Source: Candidatus Peribacterales bacterium
Lineage (GTDB): Bacteria > Patescibacteriota > Gracilibacteria > Peribacterales > Peribacteraceae
DNA length: 64,000 nucleotides
NCBI GenBank assembly: GCA_020058765.1
Contig: JAGVDM010000004.1
Span: forward strand, 248,001 to 312,000
Direction of reading: 5' to 3'
The position numbers and the translations under genes were made by a program. The notes under the pieces are model-generated. The model did not search any database. It was not told the DNA's origin and saw nothing but the letters and a program-made list of their open reading frames with translations. Shown here piece by piece: positions 44,505 through 54,432 of this stretch. How positions within the stretch are numbered: position 1 is the stretch's first letter; each line of letters starts with the position of its first letter.

Positions 44505-45611
44505 CTACTCCTTGGATTTCTGAAGAATCTCTTTCTCAATCTTAAGTGCAATCTTCACGTTCTCCTTGAGGTACTCGCGTGCCTGCTCTTTACCTTGGCC
44601 AATCGTCTCTTCACCGTAGCGGAAGTACGCACCGGACTTCTCGAGCACTCCGTACTTCACACCAAGCTCCAGCAGATCACCCTCTTTACTAATGCCTTGT
44701 GCGTACAGAATATCGAACTCCGCCTGACGGAATGGTGGAGCGACTTTGTTCTTTACTACTTTGGCGCGTGTGCGGCTCCCAATAATCTCCTGCGTTTCAC
44801 CTTTCTTCTCCAGGATTTTATCGATGCGCCGAATATCGATACGTACGGATGCGTAGAACTTGAGTGCGTTGCCACCTGGAGTGGTTTCGGGGTTCCCGAA
44901 CATCACACCGATTTTCATGCGAATCTGGTTAATGAAGATCACCGAGCATTTCGTCTTGCTGACAATCGACGTGAGTTTGCGAAGCGCCTGGCTCATAAGT
45001 CGCGCCTGCAATCCCATGTGACTATCGCCCATCATGCCCTCGATTTCAGCTCGAGGAGTGAGTGCAGCAACCGAGTCCACCACGATCACATCGATCGCGC
45101 CGCTTCGCACAAGCTTCTCGGTGATTTCCAACGCCTGCTCACCGTCATCGGGTTGTGAGACGAGTAGGTCATCCACATCCACACCGATTTTGCCGGCGTA
45201 GACGATATCGAGTGCGTGCTCCGCATCGATGAACGCAGCGCGACCACCACGTGCTTGCACTTCCGCAATGGTATGCAGCGCAAGGGTGGTTTTCCCGGAC
45301 GACTCTGGCCCGTAGATCTCAATAATGCGACCACGAGGGATGCCCCCGCCAAGAGCGATATCTAAGGCGATAGAACCCGACGGCGTGGTTTCAAAGCTCG
45401 TTTTGCCTCGCTCGCTCATCATCATGATGCTCCCATCGCCGTACTCCTTCTTGATCTGCGCGAGCGCAGATTCAATTGCTGCGTTGCGCGGGTCTACGGG
45501 TGCAGGTGCTTTCACTTTTGGTGCAGGTGTATCTGGCACAGTGGCTTTGGGGGATGCGGAAGAAATCTTGCTCGGTTCGAGGACAGCGGCTTTCGTTGCT
45601 ACGGGGGTCAT
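44505..45611 (-). CDS. recA: Recombinase RecA
   Basis: [70 protein letters not shown]. Confidence 0.98.
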   Translation of the reverse strand: MTPVATKAAVLEPSKISSASPKATVPDTPAPKVKAPAPVDPRNAAIESALAQIKKEYGDGSIMMMSERGKTSFETTPSGSIALDIALGGGIPRGRIIEIYGPESSGKTTLALHTIAEVQARGGRAAFIDAEHALDIVYAGKIGVDVDDLLVSQPDDGEQALEITEKLVRSGAIDVIVVDSVAALTPRAEIEGMMGDSHMGLQARLMSQALRKLTSIVSKTKCSVIFINQIRMKIGVMFGNPETTPGGNALKFYASVRIDIRRIDKILEKKGETQEIIGSRTRAKVVKNKVAPPFRQAEFDILYAQGISKEGDLLELGVKYGVLEKSGAYFRYGEETIGQGKEQAREYLKENVKIALKIEKEILQKSKE

Positions 45612-45640
45612 GATAGGGAAGGGGAAAGAGGAAGAATAGA

Positions 45641-45660
45641 GGGTGAATGTTCGTACACCC
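45641..45660 (-). promoter_or_regulatory. Operator-like motif 1 upstream of recA
   Basis: gggtgaatgttcgtacaccc; inner 18-mer matches motif 2 at 15/18. Confidence 0.5.
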
Positions 45661-45723
45661 ACTTTCACACGACCAACTAAGCAGGGCAAGAATCTGCAGT
45701 TGCAGAGCCCCGTAATACATTGT

Positions 45724-45741
45724 GGTGTATTATCGTACACC
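45724..45741 (-). promoter_or_regulatory. Operator-like palindrome 2 upstream of recA
   Basis: ggtgta-ttatcg-tacacc perfect 6-bp inverted repeat. Confidence 0.5.
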
Positions 45742-46296
45742 CTAAGAAATCCGCTGCAGGACTCGTTCTAGGAGAAGAGGGAACTCCTCGTATCCTGCGC
45801 TGGTATTGAAGTGTCCTGCGTCGGGTACCACAGTAAGTGTGCCGTGGAGATGCTGTGCAAGTGTTTCCGCTCGTTCCATCTTCACATACGGATCATTCGG
45901 CGCGTGGAAAATCTCCACATGCGCACAGTGCTCACAAATCGTCGGCCAATCAAAAGGGCGATCGGCAATATCGCGCATGATGGGATCGAACATGCTCCCC
46001 GTAACACCCCATGCAGGTGCAACACAGAACGCAGCATCTGCTGACGTGCGTTCAAGTACACTCAGGAGAAATGCAACACCGAGGCTATGGCCAATAAGAA
46101 GAGACTGTTCATCCACCGTATCGAGAAATGGTGCGAAGACGTCCCACCACTGCGCGAATGTTGTAACCGGGCGAGTAGTAGGAAATCGCGGCACAGTAAC
46201 CGAAAGCCCCTCCTGCTGCAGCGCATGACGAAGCCACGGAAACCAGTTCTCCCCGGGGGAGCCCCCTATACCGTGGAAGATGAATGCGGAACGCAT
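45742..46296 (-). CDS. RBBP9/YdeN-like alpha/beta hydrolase
   Basis: [46 protein letters not shown]. Confidence 0.88.
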   Translation of the reverse strand: MRSAFIFHGIGGSPGENWFPWLRHALQQEGLSVTVPRFPTTRPVTTFAQWWDVFAPFLDTVDEQSLLIGHSLGVAFLLSVLERTSADAAFCVAPAWGVTGSMFDPIMRDIADRPFDWPTICEHCAHVEIFHAPNDPYVKMERAETLAQHLHGTLTVVPDAGHFNTSAGYEEFPLLLERVLQRIS

Positions 46297-46308
46297 GTCC
46301 GCAGTGTA

Positions 46309-47160
46309 TCAGAGGCTTTTACACACACCGATGTTCTCCTGCAGGTTGGTGATATCGCAGTACGATGCTGGTGGACAAAGAATGCCTGCAGGCCCACCAC
46401 ATGGTGTTCCTAACGCTGTCCCCGTTCCTGTTACAGGGGCAATAGAGGAATTCTGCGGATTGTCGGATGACTGCAAGCGGATGGTCTCCAGAATCGCGAG
46501 CCAATCCTGGCGCAAGCGTTCTGCTTGTTCGGGAATTTCTGGCGTGAACGAGAATACGAGCACGTCGCTCGAACGCTCAAGCACAACAGTTTCCGCACCC
46601 GACTGCTCATTGCTCACACGTAGGGCGCGAGCTGTGCCTACAACCGTCGGCATTGCGTTGAGCAGATCAATAGGGCTCTTCTCCATGCGCTCGACCTTCA
46701 TGATCGATGCTGTGCTCCCAGGCGCACGCAGTGCAATGGATTGATCACCCACGGTTGCCTCCCATGTTTCGGGGGCACGCAACGCAAGACCGAGTGCCGG
46801 CACCGACCATTCTTTCGTCTGCTGCTCGAGCACATCCACAACGCGCGACACTTCGAGCACTGGCAAGAACGACGGATCAACATTCGCCGAGAGCGTACCC
46901 TCGAGTACAACAGGCTTACGTTCATACCGGCGCAAATTCGTTGTCTCGCTCTCGACGTAGTACACATCCTTGCCATCGACTTGTAGCACATGTGTCCCGC
47001 GGCGCAGCAAAGAGATGTCTGCAGGAAGAAGTGTTCCTGTCATGGTCAGTGTACCCGTGGGCAATGGTGCAGGGCCTTCGCTGTCATCTCCGCAACCAAC
47101 GAGCAACAGGCTCGCAGTTACAAGGAGAACAGACACTGGAAAACGGGATACCGTTGTCAC
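46309..47160 (-). CDS. Hypothetical lipoprotein
   Basis: VSVLLVTASLLLVGCGDDSEGP lipobox. Confidence 0.7.
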   Translation of the reverse strand: MTTVSRFPVSVLLVTASLLLVGCGDDSEGPAPLPTGTLTMTGTLLPADISLLRRGTHVLQVDGKDVYYVESETTNLRRYERKPVVLEGTLSANVDPSFLPVLEVSRVVDVLEQQTKEWSVPALGLALRAPETWEATVGDQSIALRAPGSTASIMKVERMEKSPIDLLNAMPTVVGTARALRVSNEQSGAETVVLERSSDVLVFSFTPEIPEQAERLRQDWLAILETIRLQSSDNPQNSSIAPVTGTGTALGTPCGGPAGILCPPASYCDITNLQENIGVCKSL

Positions 47161-47177
47161 GCGGAAGGGGAAGGGGC

Positions 47178-48284
47178 TTATTTGAGGGACGGATCAAATG
47201 CGTACACGGCGCGACCAACACGCTTGAAGTACGGCATCTTTTGCAAGTTGAGCGAAATCGTCCCGATCTTCACTGTGCGCTGGCGTGCGACTTCGGCAAT
47301 GATCTCCTTCTTGGAAAGCGGACCCTTGTCTTTCAGGATGCGTTCGATCACATCGGCTACGGTGCCTGGCTCAAAGCCCCATTCATGCAGTGCGTAGAGC
47401 CCGCGACCCACGAGCACAAACTCGGGGTAGCGAATGAGCTCGTTATGCACAGCTTGTACCGTAACGTTCTTGTGGTCGAAGTGTGCCTCGCGAATGCGGT
47501 TGGCAATATCCATAAAGTGCAGAGGCTCACCCGACTTGCGCAGGATGATCTCCACCTTGTCGCGAATGCTGCGTGGGCGAACGAAGCGCCACTCTGTGAG
47601 CCCCCATCCTTCGGGGATCTCCCGCAAACGCTCGTCGATTTTGAGGCAGCTCACAATGAGTTCAGGGCTTGGTACGCGACCATCAAACAGGTTGAGGGCG
47701 CGAATGGCAGACACGATTTCATCGGTCTTCATGCACGATTTGCGCTTCTTGAGGATCTTTACAATGTTGTTCACGATCAGGCTGATGTCCTGCATCGCGA
47801 GTGTCTCGATACGCCAGAATGGCACGAACGTGTTGCTTCGGCGACCGGCAACCATCTCGTTATCAATAGAGAAGGAGAGTCGGAGCACAGCGCCATCAAT
47901 GTCCGCGCTACCCTTAATGCGCTTGAGTGTCTCGGAAACAAGGTCATCTTCGCGCATCACTCCTCCGTGCATGCGCAATACCGCCTTCGCAAGGTCGTTG
48001 ACCTCCTCGAGACGTGTGGTGCGAACGGTGCGGCGGAGCTTGCCCAACGCAATACTCTCAATTTGACGGATGCGCTCACGCGTGACATTAAAGTGCTTTC
48101 CAATCTTCTCTAGCGTCTGCTTCTGGCTACCCTGGAGGGCGAAACGTCGCTTAATGACCGTAGACTCCTTCTCCGTTAGAACCATGAAAAGATTCGAAAG
48201 CAACTCCTGTAAATTCACAGAGAGTTGCGGTGCGGCTGCGGTTTGGGTGGAGGGAGCAGTGGGAGTCATTGCGAGGTCGGGCAT
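47178..48284 (-). CDS. Sigma-70 region 4-like domain fused to HARE-HTH-like modules
   Basis: LTEKESTVIKRRFALQGSQKQTLEKIGKHFNVTRERIRQIESIALGKLRR (sigma4) followed by ..IRDKVEIILRKSGEPLHFMDIANRI.. and ..VADVIERILKDKGPLSKKEIIAEV.. Confidence 0.85.
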   Translation of the reverse strand: MPDLAMTPTAPSTQTAAAPQLSVNLQELLSNLFMVLTEKESTVIKRRFALQGSQKQTLEKIGKHFNVTRERIRQIESIALGKLRRTVRTTRLEEVNDLAKAVLRMHGGVMREDDLVSETLKRIKGSADIDGAVLRLSFSIDNEMVAGRRSNTFVPFWRIETLAMQDISLIVNNIVKILKKRKSCMKTDEIVSAIRALNLFDGRVPSPELIVSCLKIDERLREIPEGWGLTEWRFVRPRSIRDKVEIILRKSGEPLHFMDIANRIREAHFDHKNVTVQAVHNELIRYPEFVLVGRGLYALHEWGFEPGTVADVIERILKDKGPLSKKEIIAEVARQRTVKIGTISLNLQKMPYFKRVGRAVYAFDPSLK

Positions 48285-48479
48285 TGGCGGAGAGGGGAGA
48301 ACAACCCTCGTTATACCAGAACGTTGACAGAGACAAAAGATCGGGTAGTGGTTTGACTAGACGAGTGGCAGAAGATGTGTCGTCTTCTGATCTACGTCAC
48401 TACCAGCGCACGTCCCCAAATGGGAACGCGAGAAGAAGAAAGAACAAAGGTTGATAATTTACTATGTTATTTGTATTTG

Positions 48480-48857
48480 TCAAATACTTTGTCGAGCAAG
48501 GTATGTAGTCAGAATCTGGCAAGCTGCCTCAGCATCTGGATCGGTAATTCCTGCACCCTTCAGTGTCGTGAAACGTTCGTCGAGCTCGTCAATGGTCACT
48601 GTAGAGGGGAGCGAAAACTCTGCCATCGCCTGACGAACGAGTGTTACCTGTTCGCCAACATCCCCCGATGGGAGCAGCGGAAGACCAACAACAATATGCG
48701 TAATGTGACGAGCCTCCACGAGTGAACGCACCTGCTCGGCAAGACCCTGGAACGATGCGTGACGCAGCGTGGCAAGGGGGAGGGGAATGCCGTGTGCGGC
48801 ATCGGCAAAAGCGACCCCGGTACGCCGGAGGCCGATATCAAGGGCGAGAATGCGCAT
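48480..48857 (-). CDS. ruvX: Putative pre-16S rRNA nuclease / Holliday junction resolvase YqgF/RuvX
   Basis: MRILALDIGLRRTGVAFAD, HIVVGLPLLPSG, DELDERFTT. Confidence 0.92.
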   Translation of the reverse strand: MRILALDIGLRRTGVAFADAAHGIPLPLATLRHASFQGLAEQVRSLVEARHITHIVVGLPLLPSGDVGEQVTLVRQAMAEFSLPSTVTIDELDERFTTLKGAGITDPDAEAACQILTTYLARQSI

Positions 48858-48860
48858 GCC

Positions 48861-49127
48861 CTACTTCGTGCTGGCCGCAACCATGCGAGCCACCAGGGAC
48901 TTCTTGCGTGCAGCGTTGCGTGGGTGGATCAGGTGCTTCTTGGCAGCCATATCGATGGCCTTATACACACCAGGCAGAAGCTTCTGGGCTTCGTCGAACT
49001 TCTTGGCGGTCGAGAGATCGCGCACCTTGCGGAGCATTGTTTTCATGTGCGTCTTCACCGGAGCCCTGCGGTCCTGACGGACGCGACTCTGGCGCATTCG
49101 CTTGATGGCTGATTCAATAAGTGGCAT
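48861..49127 (-). CDS. rpsT: 30S ribosomal protein bS20
   Basis: SAIKRMRQSRVRQDRRAPVKTHMKTMLRKV...AAKKHLIHPRNAARKKSLVARMV. Confidence 0.93.
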   Translation of the reverse strand: MPLIESAIKRMRQSRVRQDRRAPVKTHMKTMLRKVRDLSTAKKFDEAQKLLPGVYKAIDMAAKKHLIHPRNAARKKSLVARMVAASTK

Positions 49128-49255
49128 AAAGCCCGCGAATCCTACGGAGACTCACTTGGCGAGTCAAGAAATACGCAGAAATTCATCCTTCTCTACAGGA
49201 GCGGAGAATGGCTGAAGTGCATTGACCAAAGCGCAAAAATAAGTAGAATCCATCC

Positions 49256-51031
49256 ATGTGTGGAATTTTCGGGTATGTAGGTTCCCGGAACGACGCAGCC
49301 ATCATGGCTGTGGAGGGGTTAAAGAGCCTAGAATACCGAGGCTACGACTCGTGGGGCATCGCTTGGAAGGAGGAGGGGAACCTCTCGTTTCGTAAAGAGA
49401 TCGGGAAGATTAGTGGTGTCGATGGCACAACACTGAGCGAGAACTGCACGCTCTCCATTGGGCACACGCGCTGGGCAACGCACGGCGGCGTAACGCAGGA
49501 GAACGCACATCCGCAATTCAACGAAGACCGAACCATCGCCGTTGTGCATAACGGCATCTTCGAAAACTATCAGGAAATCCGCAATGAGCTCAAAGCCAAA
49601 GGGCATGTGTTCGTCTCGGAAACGGATACCGAAATCGCGCCGCATCTCATTGAGGAATACATGAAGGAAGGCAACGACTTCGCACGTTCCGTGCAGCTCG
49701 CCTGCCGCCGATTCACTGGTCGCTATGCAGTGGTTGCGGTGCACACCACCAGCGATACACTCGTGGCCGCACGTACAGGCTCACCACTCATTGTGGGCGT
49801 GGAGCGGGGCAAGGGATACTTCGTTGCATCGGACACACCGGCATTCCTGCGGCACACCAAAACCGTGCAGTACTTGGATGATGGGGAGATGCTCGTGACC
49901 GACGGCAAGACCATCCTCTTCTGGGATATCCTCACAGGAGAGGAGCACCCCAAGCGTGAAATCGAAATCACTACGAATATTGCTGAGGCAGACAAAGGAA
50001 AATACGCCCACTACATGCTCAAGGAGATCATGGATCAAAAGGAGAGCGTTGCCAGAGCAGTGAACCAAGATGAAGCGGAAATCCTCGCAGTGGCCGATGC
50101 TATTCGCAATGCGAAGGGAACCTTCCTTGCTGGTTGCGGCACTGCAGGCAAAGCATGCATGGCGGCGGAATACTTCTTCTCGGTTATCGCGAAGCACCAC
50201 GTGAACTTCACGCCTGCAAGCGAGTTCAAGCTCTACCATCATTTCCTGCAGCCACAGAGCCTGCTGATTGTCGTGAGCCAGAGCGGCGAAACAGCCGACG
50301 TGCTCGAAGCAATGAATGTTGCCAAAGCAGCGGGATCCAAAGTGCTCTCCATTGTGAACGTTGCCGGTTCGAGTATTGATCGTGCATCCGACTACACGCT
50401 CCATATTAATGCAGGCCCCGAACGTGCAGTGGCAAGTACCAAGGCACTCACGGGTCAGCTCGCCGTGCTCCTCCTTACGGCGTATGCACTGGCAGGCAAA
50501 TTGCAGGAAGGAAAAAAATTGCTGTTGGAAGTGTCGTCCATGATCAACGACATGCTCAACCCCCGTTACGTTGATCGTTTGGAAGCACTCGCGGGGAAGA
50601 TTAAAGAGAAGGAGGATCTCTATATTATCGGCAAGAGCTGGAACTACCCCATGGCGCTCGAGAGCGCGATCAAGATCCAGGAAGTGAGCTACATTCATGC
50701 CGAGGGATTCGCCGGCGGCGAGTTGAAGCATGGCCCCATTGCCCTCATCGAAGAGCGCACACCGTGCATCGTGCTCGCGGGGAACGATGAAGTCCTCCCC
50801 GATATTCTGAGCAACGCCGTACAGCTCAAAGCACGTGGTGCCCAGGTAATCGGCGTATCACCAGAGAGCAACGAAATCTTTGACGAATGGATTCGCGTGC
50901 CCGATGCGGGACCCGCACAAGCAATCGTGAATATCATCCCGATTCAAGTGCTGTCCTACTTCCTCGCTGTGCAGCGCGGCAAGGATCCAGACATGCCACG
51001 CAACCTGGCAAAGAGCGTTACGGTGAAGTGA
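49256..51031 (+). CDS. glmS: Glutamine--fructose-6-phosphate aminotransferase
   Basis: MCGIFGYVGSRNDAAIMAVEGLKSLEYRGYDSWGIAW, HTRWATHGGVTQENAHPQ. Confidence 0.97.
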   Translation: MCGIFGYVGSRNDAAIMAVEGLKSLEYRGYDSWGIAWKEEGNLSFRKEIGKISGVDGTTLSENCTLSIGHTRWATHGGVTQENAHPQFNEDRTIAVVHNGIFENYQEIRNELKAKGHVFVSETDTEIAPHLIEEYMKEGNDFARSVQLACRRFTGRYAVVAVHTTSDTLVAARTGSPLIVGVERGKGYFVASDTPAFLRHTKTVQYLDDGEMLVTDGKTILFWDILTGEEHPKREIEITTNIAEADKGKYAHYMLKEIMDQKESVARAVNQDEAEILAVADAIRNAKGTFLAGCGTAGKACMAAEYFFSVIAKHHVNFTPASEFKLYHHFLQPQSLLIVVSQSGETADVLEAMNVAKAAGSKVLSIVNVAGSSIDRASDYTLHINAGPERAVASTKALTGQLAVLLLTAYALAGKLQEGKKLLLEVSSMINDMLNPRYVDRLEALAGKIKEKEDLYIIGKSWNYPMALESAIKIQEVSYIHAEGFAGGELKHGPIALIEERTPCIVLAGNDEVLPDILSNAVQLKARGAQVIGVSPESNEIFDEWIRVPDAGPAQAIVNIIPIQVLSYFLAVQRGKDPDMPRNLAKSVTVK

Positions 51032-51123
51032 GCACACCATAGTTTTTTGGCTCAGGAGCGCGAGAAAATAGTGTCGCGAAGATACTTGATGATCCGCAAT
51101 GCTCCCCGTAAAGTGGCAAACCA

Positions 51124-51747
51124 ATGTCGGAAACGTTCGACCCTGAACAGCCACCGCGAAAGCGGACAAACTTGAGCCATCCTGATGGTGATAGCTTGGA
51201 TTATCGATTGCTGCGCACCGGATCCGCGCGGCTTGATGCAGTGGAACCTCCGGAGGATATCGTACAAGAAAGCATTGAGGGGCATGACCGATGGGAAATG
51301 CTGAGCAAAGTGGTGGAAGATATTCTGATTGATGGAGAAGATGACATCACCGCCGAGACACAGGAATGCCGCGCGCTCTTCCAGAAGATCACCGGCGTGA
51401 ATCCGCAATCGTCCGATGCACCATGGCGTGAAGGAAGGGAACGTAAGGATGGAGAGCGGTTCTACACCGATGCAGAGGCTCGTGTTTCCGAAGTGTTGAT
51501 CAGTGTATCGAACTCGCTAGAGGCAAGCGGATGCAGACCATCGAGCACAGCAAAGATTTCGCGGTCGCTGCGTATGTTGCTACGCAAGATGCTCAAAACA
51601 ACACCTACTGCATCAGAGGAATGCGATACGCAGGAAGCAGAGGAAGAACATGATACGCAGCAGCATATGCGCACGAGCAAAGGGCGTATGCGCAAAAATG
51701 CAGCACCCACGCCCCGGCTTCCTCGCACTCGAGCGCTCCAGCGCTAA
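51124..51747 (+). CDS. Hypothetical protein
   Basis: 207-aa ORF with a charged C-terminus. Confidence 0.55.
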   Translation: MSETFDPEQPPRKRTNLSHPDGDSLDYRLLRTGSARLDAVEPPEDIVQESIEGHDRWEMLSKVVEDILIDGEDDITAETQECRALFQKITGVNPQSSDAPWREGRERKDGERFYTDAEARVSEVLISVSNSLEASGCRPSSTAKISRSLRMLLRKMLKTTPTASEECDTQEAEEEHDTQQHMRTSKGRMRKNAAPTPRLPRTRALQR

Positions 51748-51768
51748 AGGAAACGGCAACAACACCAA

Positions 51769-54303
51769 CTAGTAGTCTTGATCCGGCGGAATGCCGTAGT
51801 ATTTAAACAGGAATGCCGCCATGTCGCGGAACACCGGACCTGCTGTTTGCGAACCGTACACGTCGCGGCGAGGGCGATCGAATTTCACGAGGATGAGGAA
51901 GCGCGGATCTTCGATGGGCGCGTATCCGGCAAACGTGGCAATGGTAGAACCAGTGCCTGTTTCGTACTTGCCGCCCGGGCCGGCGATCTGGCTTGTACCT
52001 GTTTTACCCGCAATGCGGTACCCGGGCACCTGCGCCACGCGCGCAAAACCATTCTGCACAGAGCTGGTGAGCATGGCAGTGACTGTTTCTGCCGTTTCGG
52101 GCTTGATCACCTGGTCAACGATGTGTGGCTCCATGCGATCCACCGTACCGTCGCTGCGGATGATGCTGTCGATGATCATCGGACGCATGAGCTTGCCCTG
52201 GTTCGCAAGGGGCGTGTACGCAGTGATCATCTGAAGCGGTGTTGCAGAAATACCTTGCCCGTACGATGCAGTGGCGAGGAGTGCCGCGCTCCAGTTACGC
52301 CACGGCTGCACTTCTCCGGGGAGCTCATCTTCGAGCTCAATGCCCGAAATAGCGCCAAAGCCGAAGCGCTCAATCATCTTCTGGAAGAGCTTTCGACCGA
52401 GCTTCTCCGACACACTCGTCATGCACGTGTTGATGGAGAACTCGAGGCACTGGGTCATGGTGACGGTACCGTAGTAGGCATTGAGCGCGTTCTTAATGGT
52501 GAATTCATCTACCTTCACGGGTGCGTTGTCGTCGTAGGTATCCGACGGCACCACTTCCCCCTGATCAATGGCAATGGCCATGGTCACCGATTTGAACACC
52601 GATCCCGGCTCGTAGATTTCCTGAATGTTCCGGTTGAGGTACGCACCGACACCAATGTTGTTCTTGTACTTGAGCCACACATCCGGGCGATCCGTGGGGA
52701 AGACTTCGCGACGGCTATTCTCACCGATGTAGTGGTAATACCGAGCAATGTCTTTCACCTCATAGAGCTGATCTAACTCCGCGAGCTGTTGCTGCATTTC
52801 CTCGGAGAGCAATGTACGACCCGATGCAGTGAAGATCTGGTCGTAGTACGCCTTCACAATAAAGGAGTGCGATACAGGGTGATACAACTCCACCACAAGT
52901 TCCCGCAGATCTGTATCGTCGAAGACGATCGGCTCCTTTTCGTACACCGAGCCGAAAGAGTTCCCATTGAAGATCGGCGCGCTTGCCATGGCAATAATGC
53001 GACCGGTTTTGGGATCCATCACAATCACCTGCGCGCTTTCCGCGTCGTAGCGTTCTACCGCTTCATCCAGCAGACGTTCTGCTTCTTTTTGCACCACGCG
53101 GTCGATGGTTAAAATGATCGTTTCACCATCCTTCGGGTCCACGATCGTCTGTTCCCCGGTCACAATCTGCCCTCCAGTGGGGTCGCTTACCGCGAGGATG
53201 CGACCCTCCTGACCTTTGAGCTGCGGATCGAATGTGCGTTCAATGCCGTACTGTGGTTCCTGCACTGCGTTTAAGAAGCCGATCACGTGTGAGCCGATCG
53301 TACTGTCTGGGTAGTAGCGCCAATGCTCCGGAATCAGCGCAATGCTCCGGAACGGATCTTGAATACGCTGTGCAGCTTCGCGATTGGGTGCTTCGGCACG
53401 TTTGGCGGCCGTGAGTTTCTGCGATTGCGTTTTCAAATCACGAATGCGCGCGGTCAACTCTGGTGGCAGCTGTCGCATAACCGCAACGTAGCGAAGTGGT
53501 CTGCTTTGCAGGAGCGCCACGAGTGCTGCAGGGTCTTTTTCCAAAGGTGCAGCAAGTGCACGTGCAATGTTGGAAAGCCGCCCCTGATCAATCTGTTCGG
53601 GATCAGCGAAAATGAGTTTGCTCTCCGTAGAAACGGTCACGCCAGGAATCGCGAGATCGGACACTGCTTGCATCTGCATTTTGTTGGCTCCGTACATGAG
53701 CGGCGCGAATCGCACGCGATCCTCGCTAATACGCTCTTCAATGTTTCGCGCAAATCGACGACGCGCCTCTATAACATCAGCTGGCAAATTGAGCGACGTA
53801 GGTGCAGAAGGAGACAACGTCACCACACCACCCGAGGAGGTAATGGTGGTGGAAGACATGGGATCGAACGCCGACGCGTAGAAGGGGACAAGCTCACGCG
53901 GACACCGTGGGTCGCCCGCTGTGCACCATGTGTGTGTATCTTGGGTCACGAGAACTTCTGCAAGTGAATCGGCAACGAGTGTGGGGTCGTCGGTAATGAG
54001 CGGGTCGACGTACACCAGGTCCAATGTGGTATTGGTAGCGAGGATGCTTGTTTCGTTGGTTTTGCTGCTGCGCGACAGAATTTCCCCGCGCTTGGCCGGC
54101 AGAATCACGCCACCGTAATGCTGTGACTGTGCCAACGCCCGAAACTCATCCACACGCAGAATCTGGAGCTCCAGCAACCGCGATACAATCACCAGTAAAC
54201 AGAATGCGAAGCACACGTGCACCACCGCCATACGACGGTGAAGCACCCGCTTCCGTTGGGTTTCGGACAGCTGTCCTGGCAGACGGTACCGCGACACCCG
54301 CAC
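51769..54303 (-). CDS. Penicillin-binding protein (PBP2/FtsI-type transpeptidase)
   Basis: PGSVFKSVTMAIA (SxxK), FSINTCM (SxN), IAGKTGTSQIAG (KTG). Confidence 0.93.
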   Translation of the reverse strand: MRVSRYRLPGQLSETQRKRVLHRRMAVVHVCFAFCLLVIVSRLLELQILRVDEFRALAQSQHYGGVILPAKRGEILSRSSKTNETSILATNTTLDLVYVDPLITDDPTLVADSLAEVLVTQDTHTWCTAGDPRCPRELVPFYASAFDPMSSTTITSSGGVVTLSPSAPTSLNLPADVIEARRRFARNIEERISEDRVRFAPLMYGANKMQMQAVSDLAIPGVTVSTESKLIFADPEQIDQGRLSNIARALAAPLEKDPAALVALLQSRPLRYVAVMRQLPPELTARIRDLKTQSQKLTAAKRAEAPNREAAQRIQDPFRSIALIPEHWRYYPDSTIGSHVIGFLNAVQEPQYGIERTFDPQLKGQEGRILAVSDPTGGQIVTGEQTIVDPKDGETIILTIDRVVQKEAERLLDEAVERYDAESAQVIVMDPKTGRIIAMASAPIFNGNSFGSVYEKEPIVFDDTDLRELVVELYHPVSHSFIVKAYYDQIFTASGRTLLSEEMQQQLAELDQLYEVKDIARYYHYIGENSRREVFPTDRPDVWLKYKNNIGVGAYLNRNIQEIYEPGSVFKSVTMAIAIDQGEVVPSDTYDDNAPVKVDEFTIKNALNAYYGTVTMTQCLEFSINTCMTSVSEKLGRKLFQKMIERFGFGAISGIELEDELPGEVQPWRNWSAALLATASYGQGISATPLQMITAYTPLANQGKLMRPMIIDSIIRSDGTVDRMEPHIVDQVIKPETAETVTAMLTSSVQNGFARVAQVPGYRIAGKTGTSQIAGPGGKYETGTGSTIATFAGYAPIEDPRFLILVKFDRPRRDVYGSQTAGPVFRDMAAFLFKYYGIPPDQDY

Positions 54304-54432
54304 ATGCTACCACGGACACAAAAACCCCGTGTGGGATGATTGCCACAAAAGACCGCAGATTGGCGATTGAAGGCATTCCCTAGGGAACACAGGTCTGGCG
54401 CAGACGAAGGAAAAATGGTACAATACCTTGAT

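Noticed and set aside
44121-45158. 345-aa plus-strand ORF
   Set aside because: Antisense to NUDIX and recA
46707-48113. 468-aa plus-strand ORF
   Set aside because: Antisense to the sigma4/HARE gene and the lipoprotein gene; no coherent domain
49781-50731. 316-aa minus-strand ORF
   Set aside because: Antisense to glmS; His/Cys-rich shadow translation
51778-52776. 332-aa plus-strand ORF
   Set aside because: Antisense to the PBP gene with its catalytic motifs; shadow ORF
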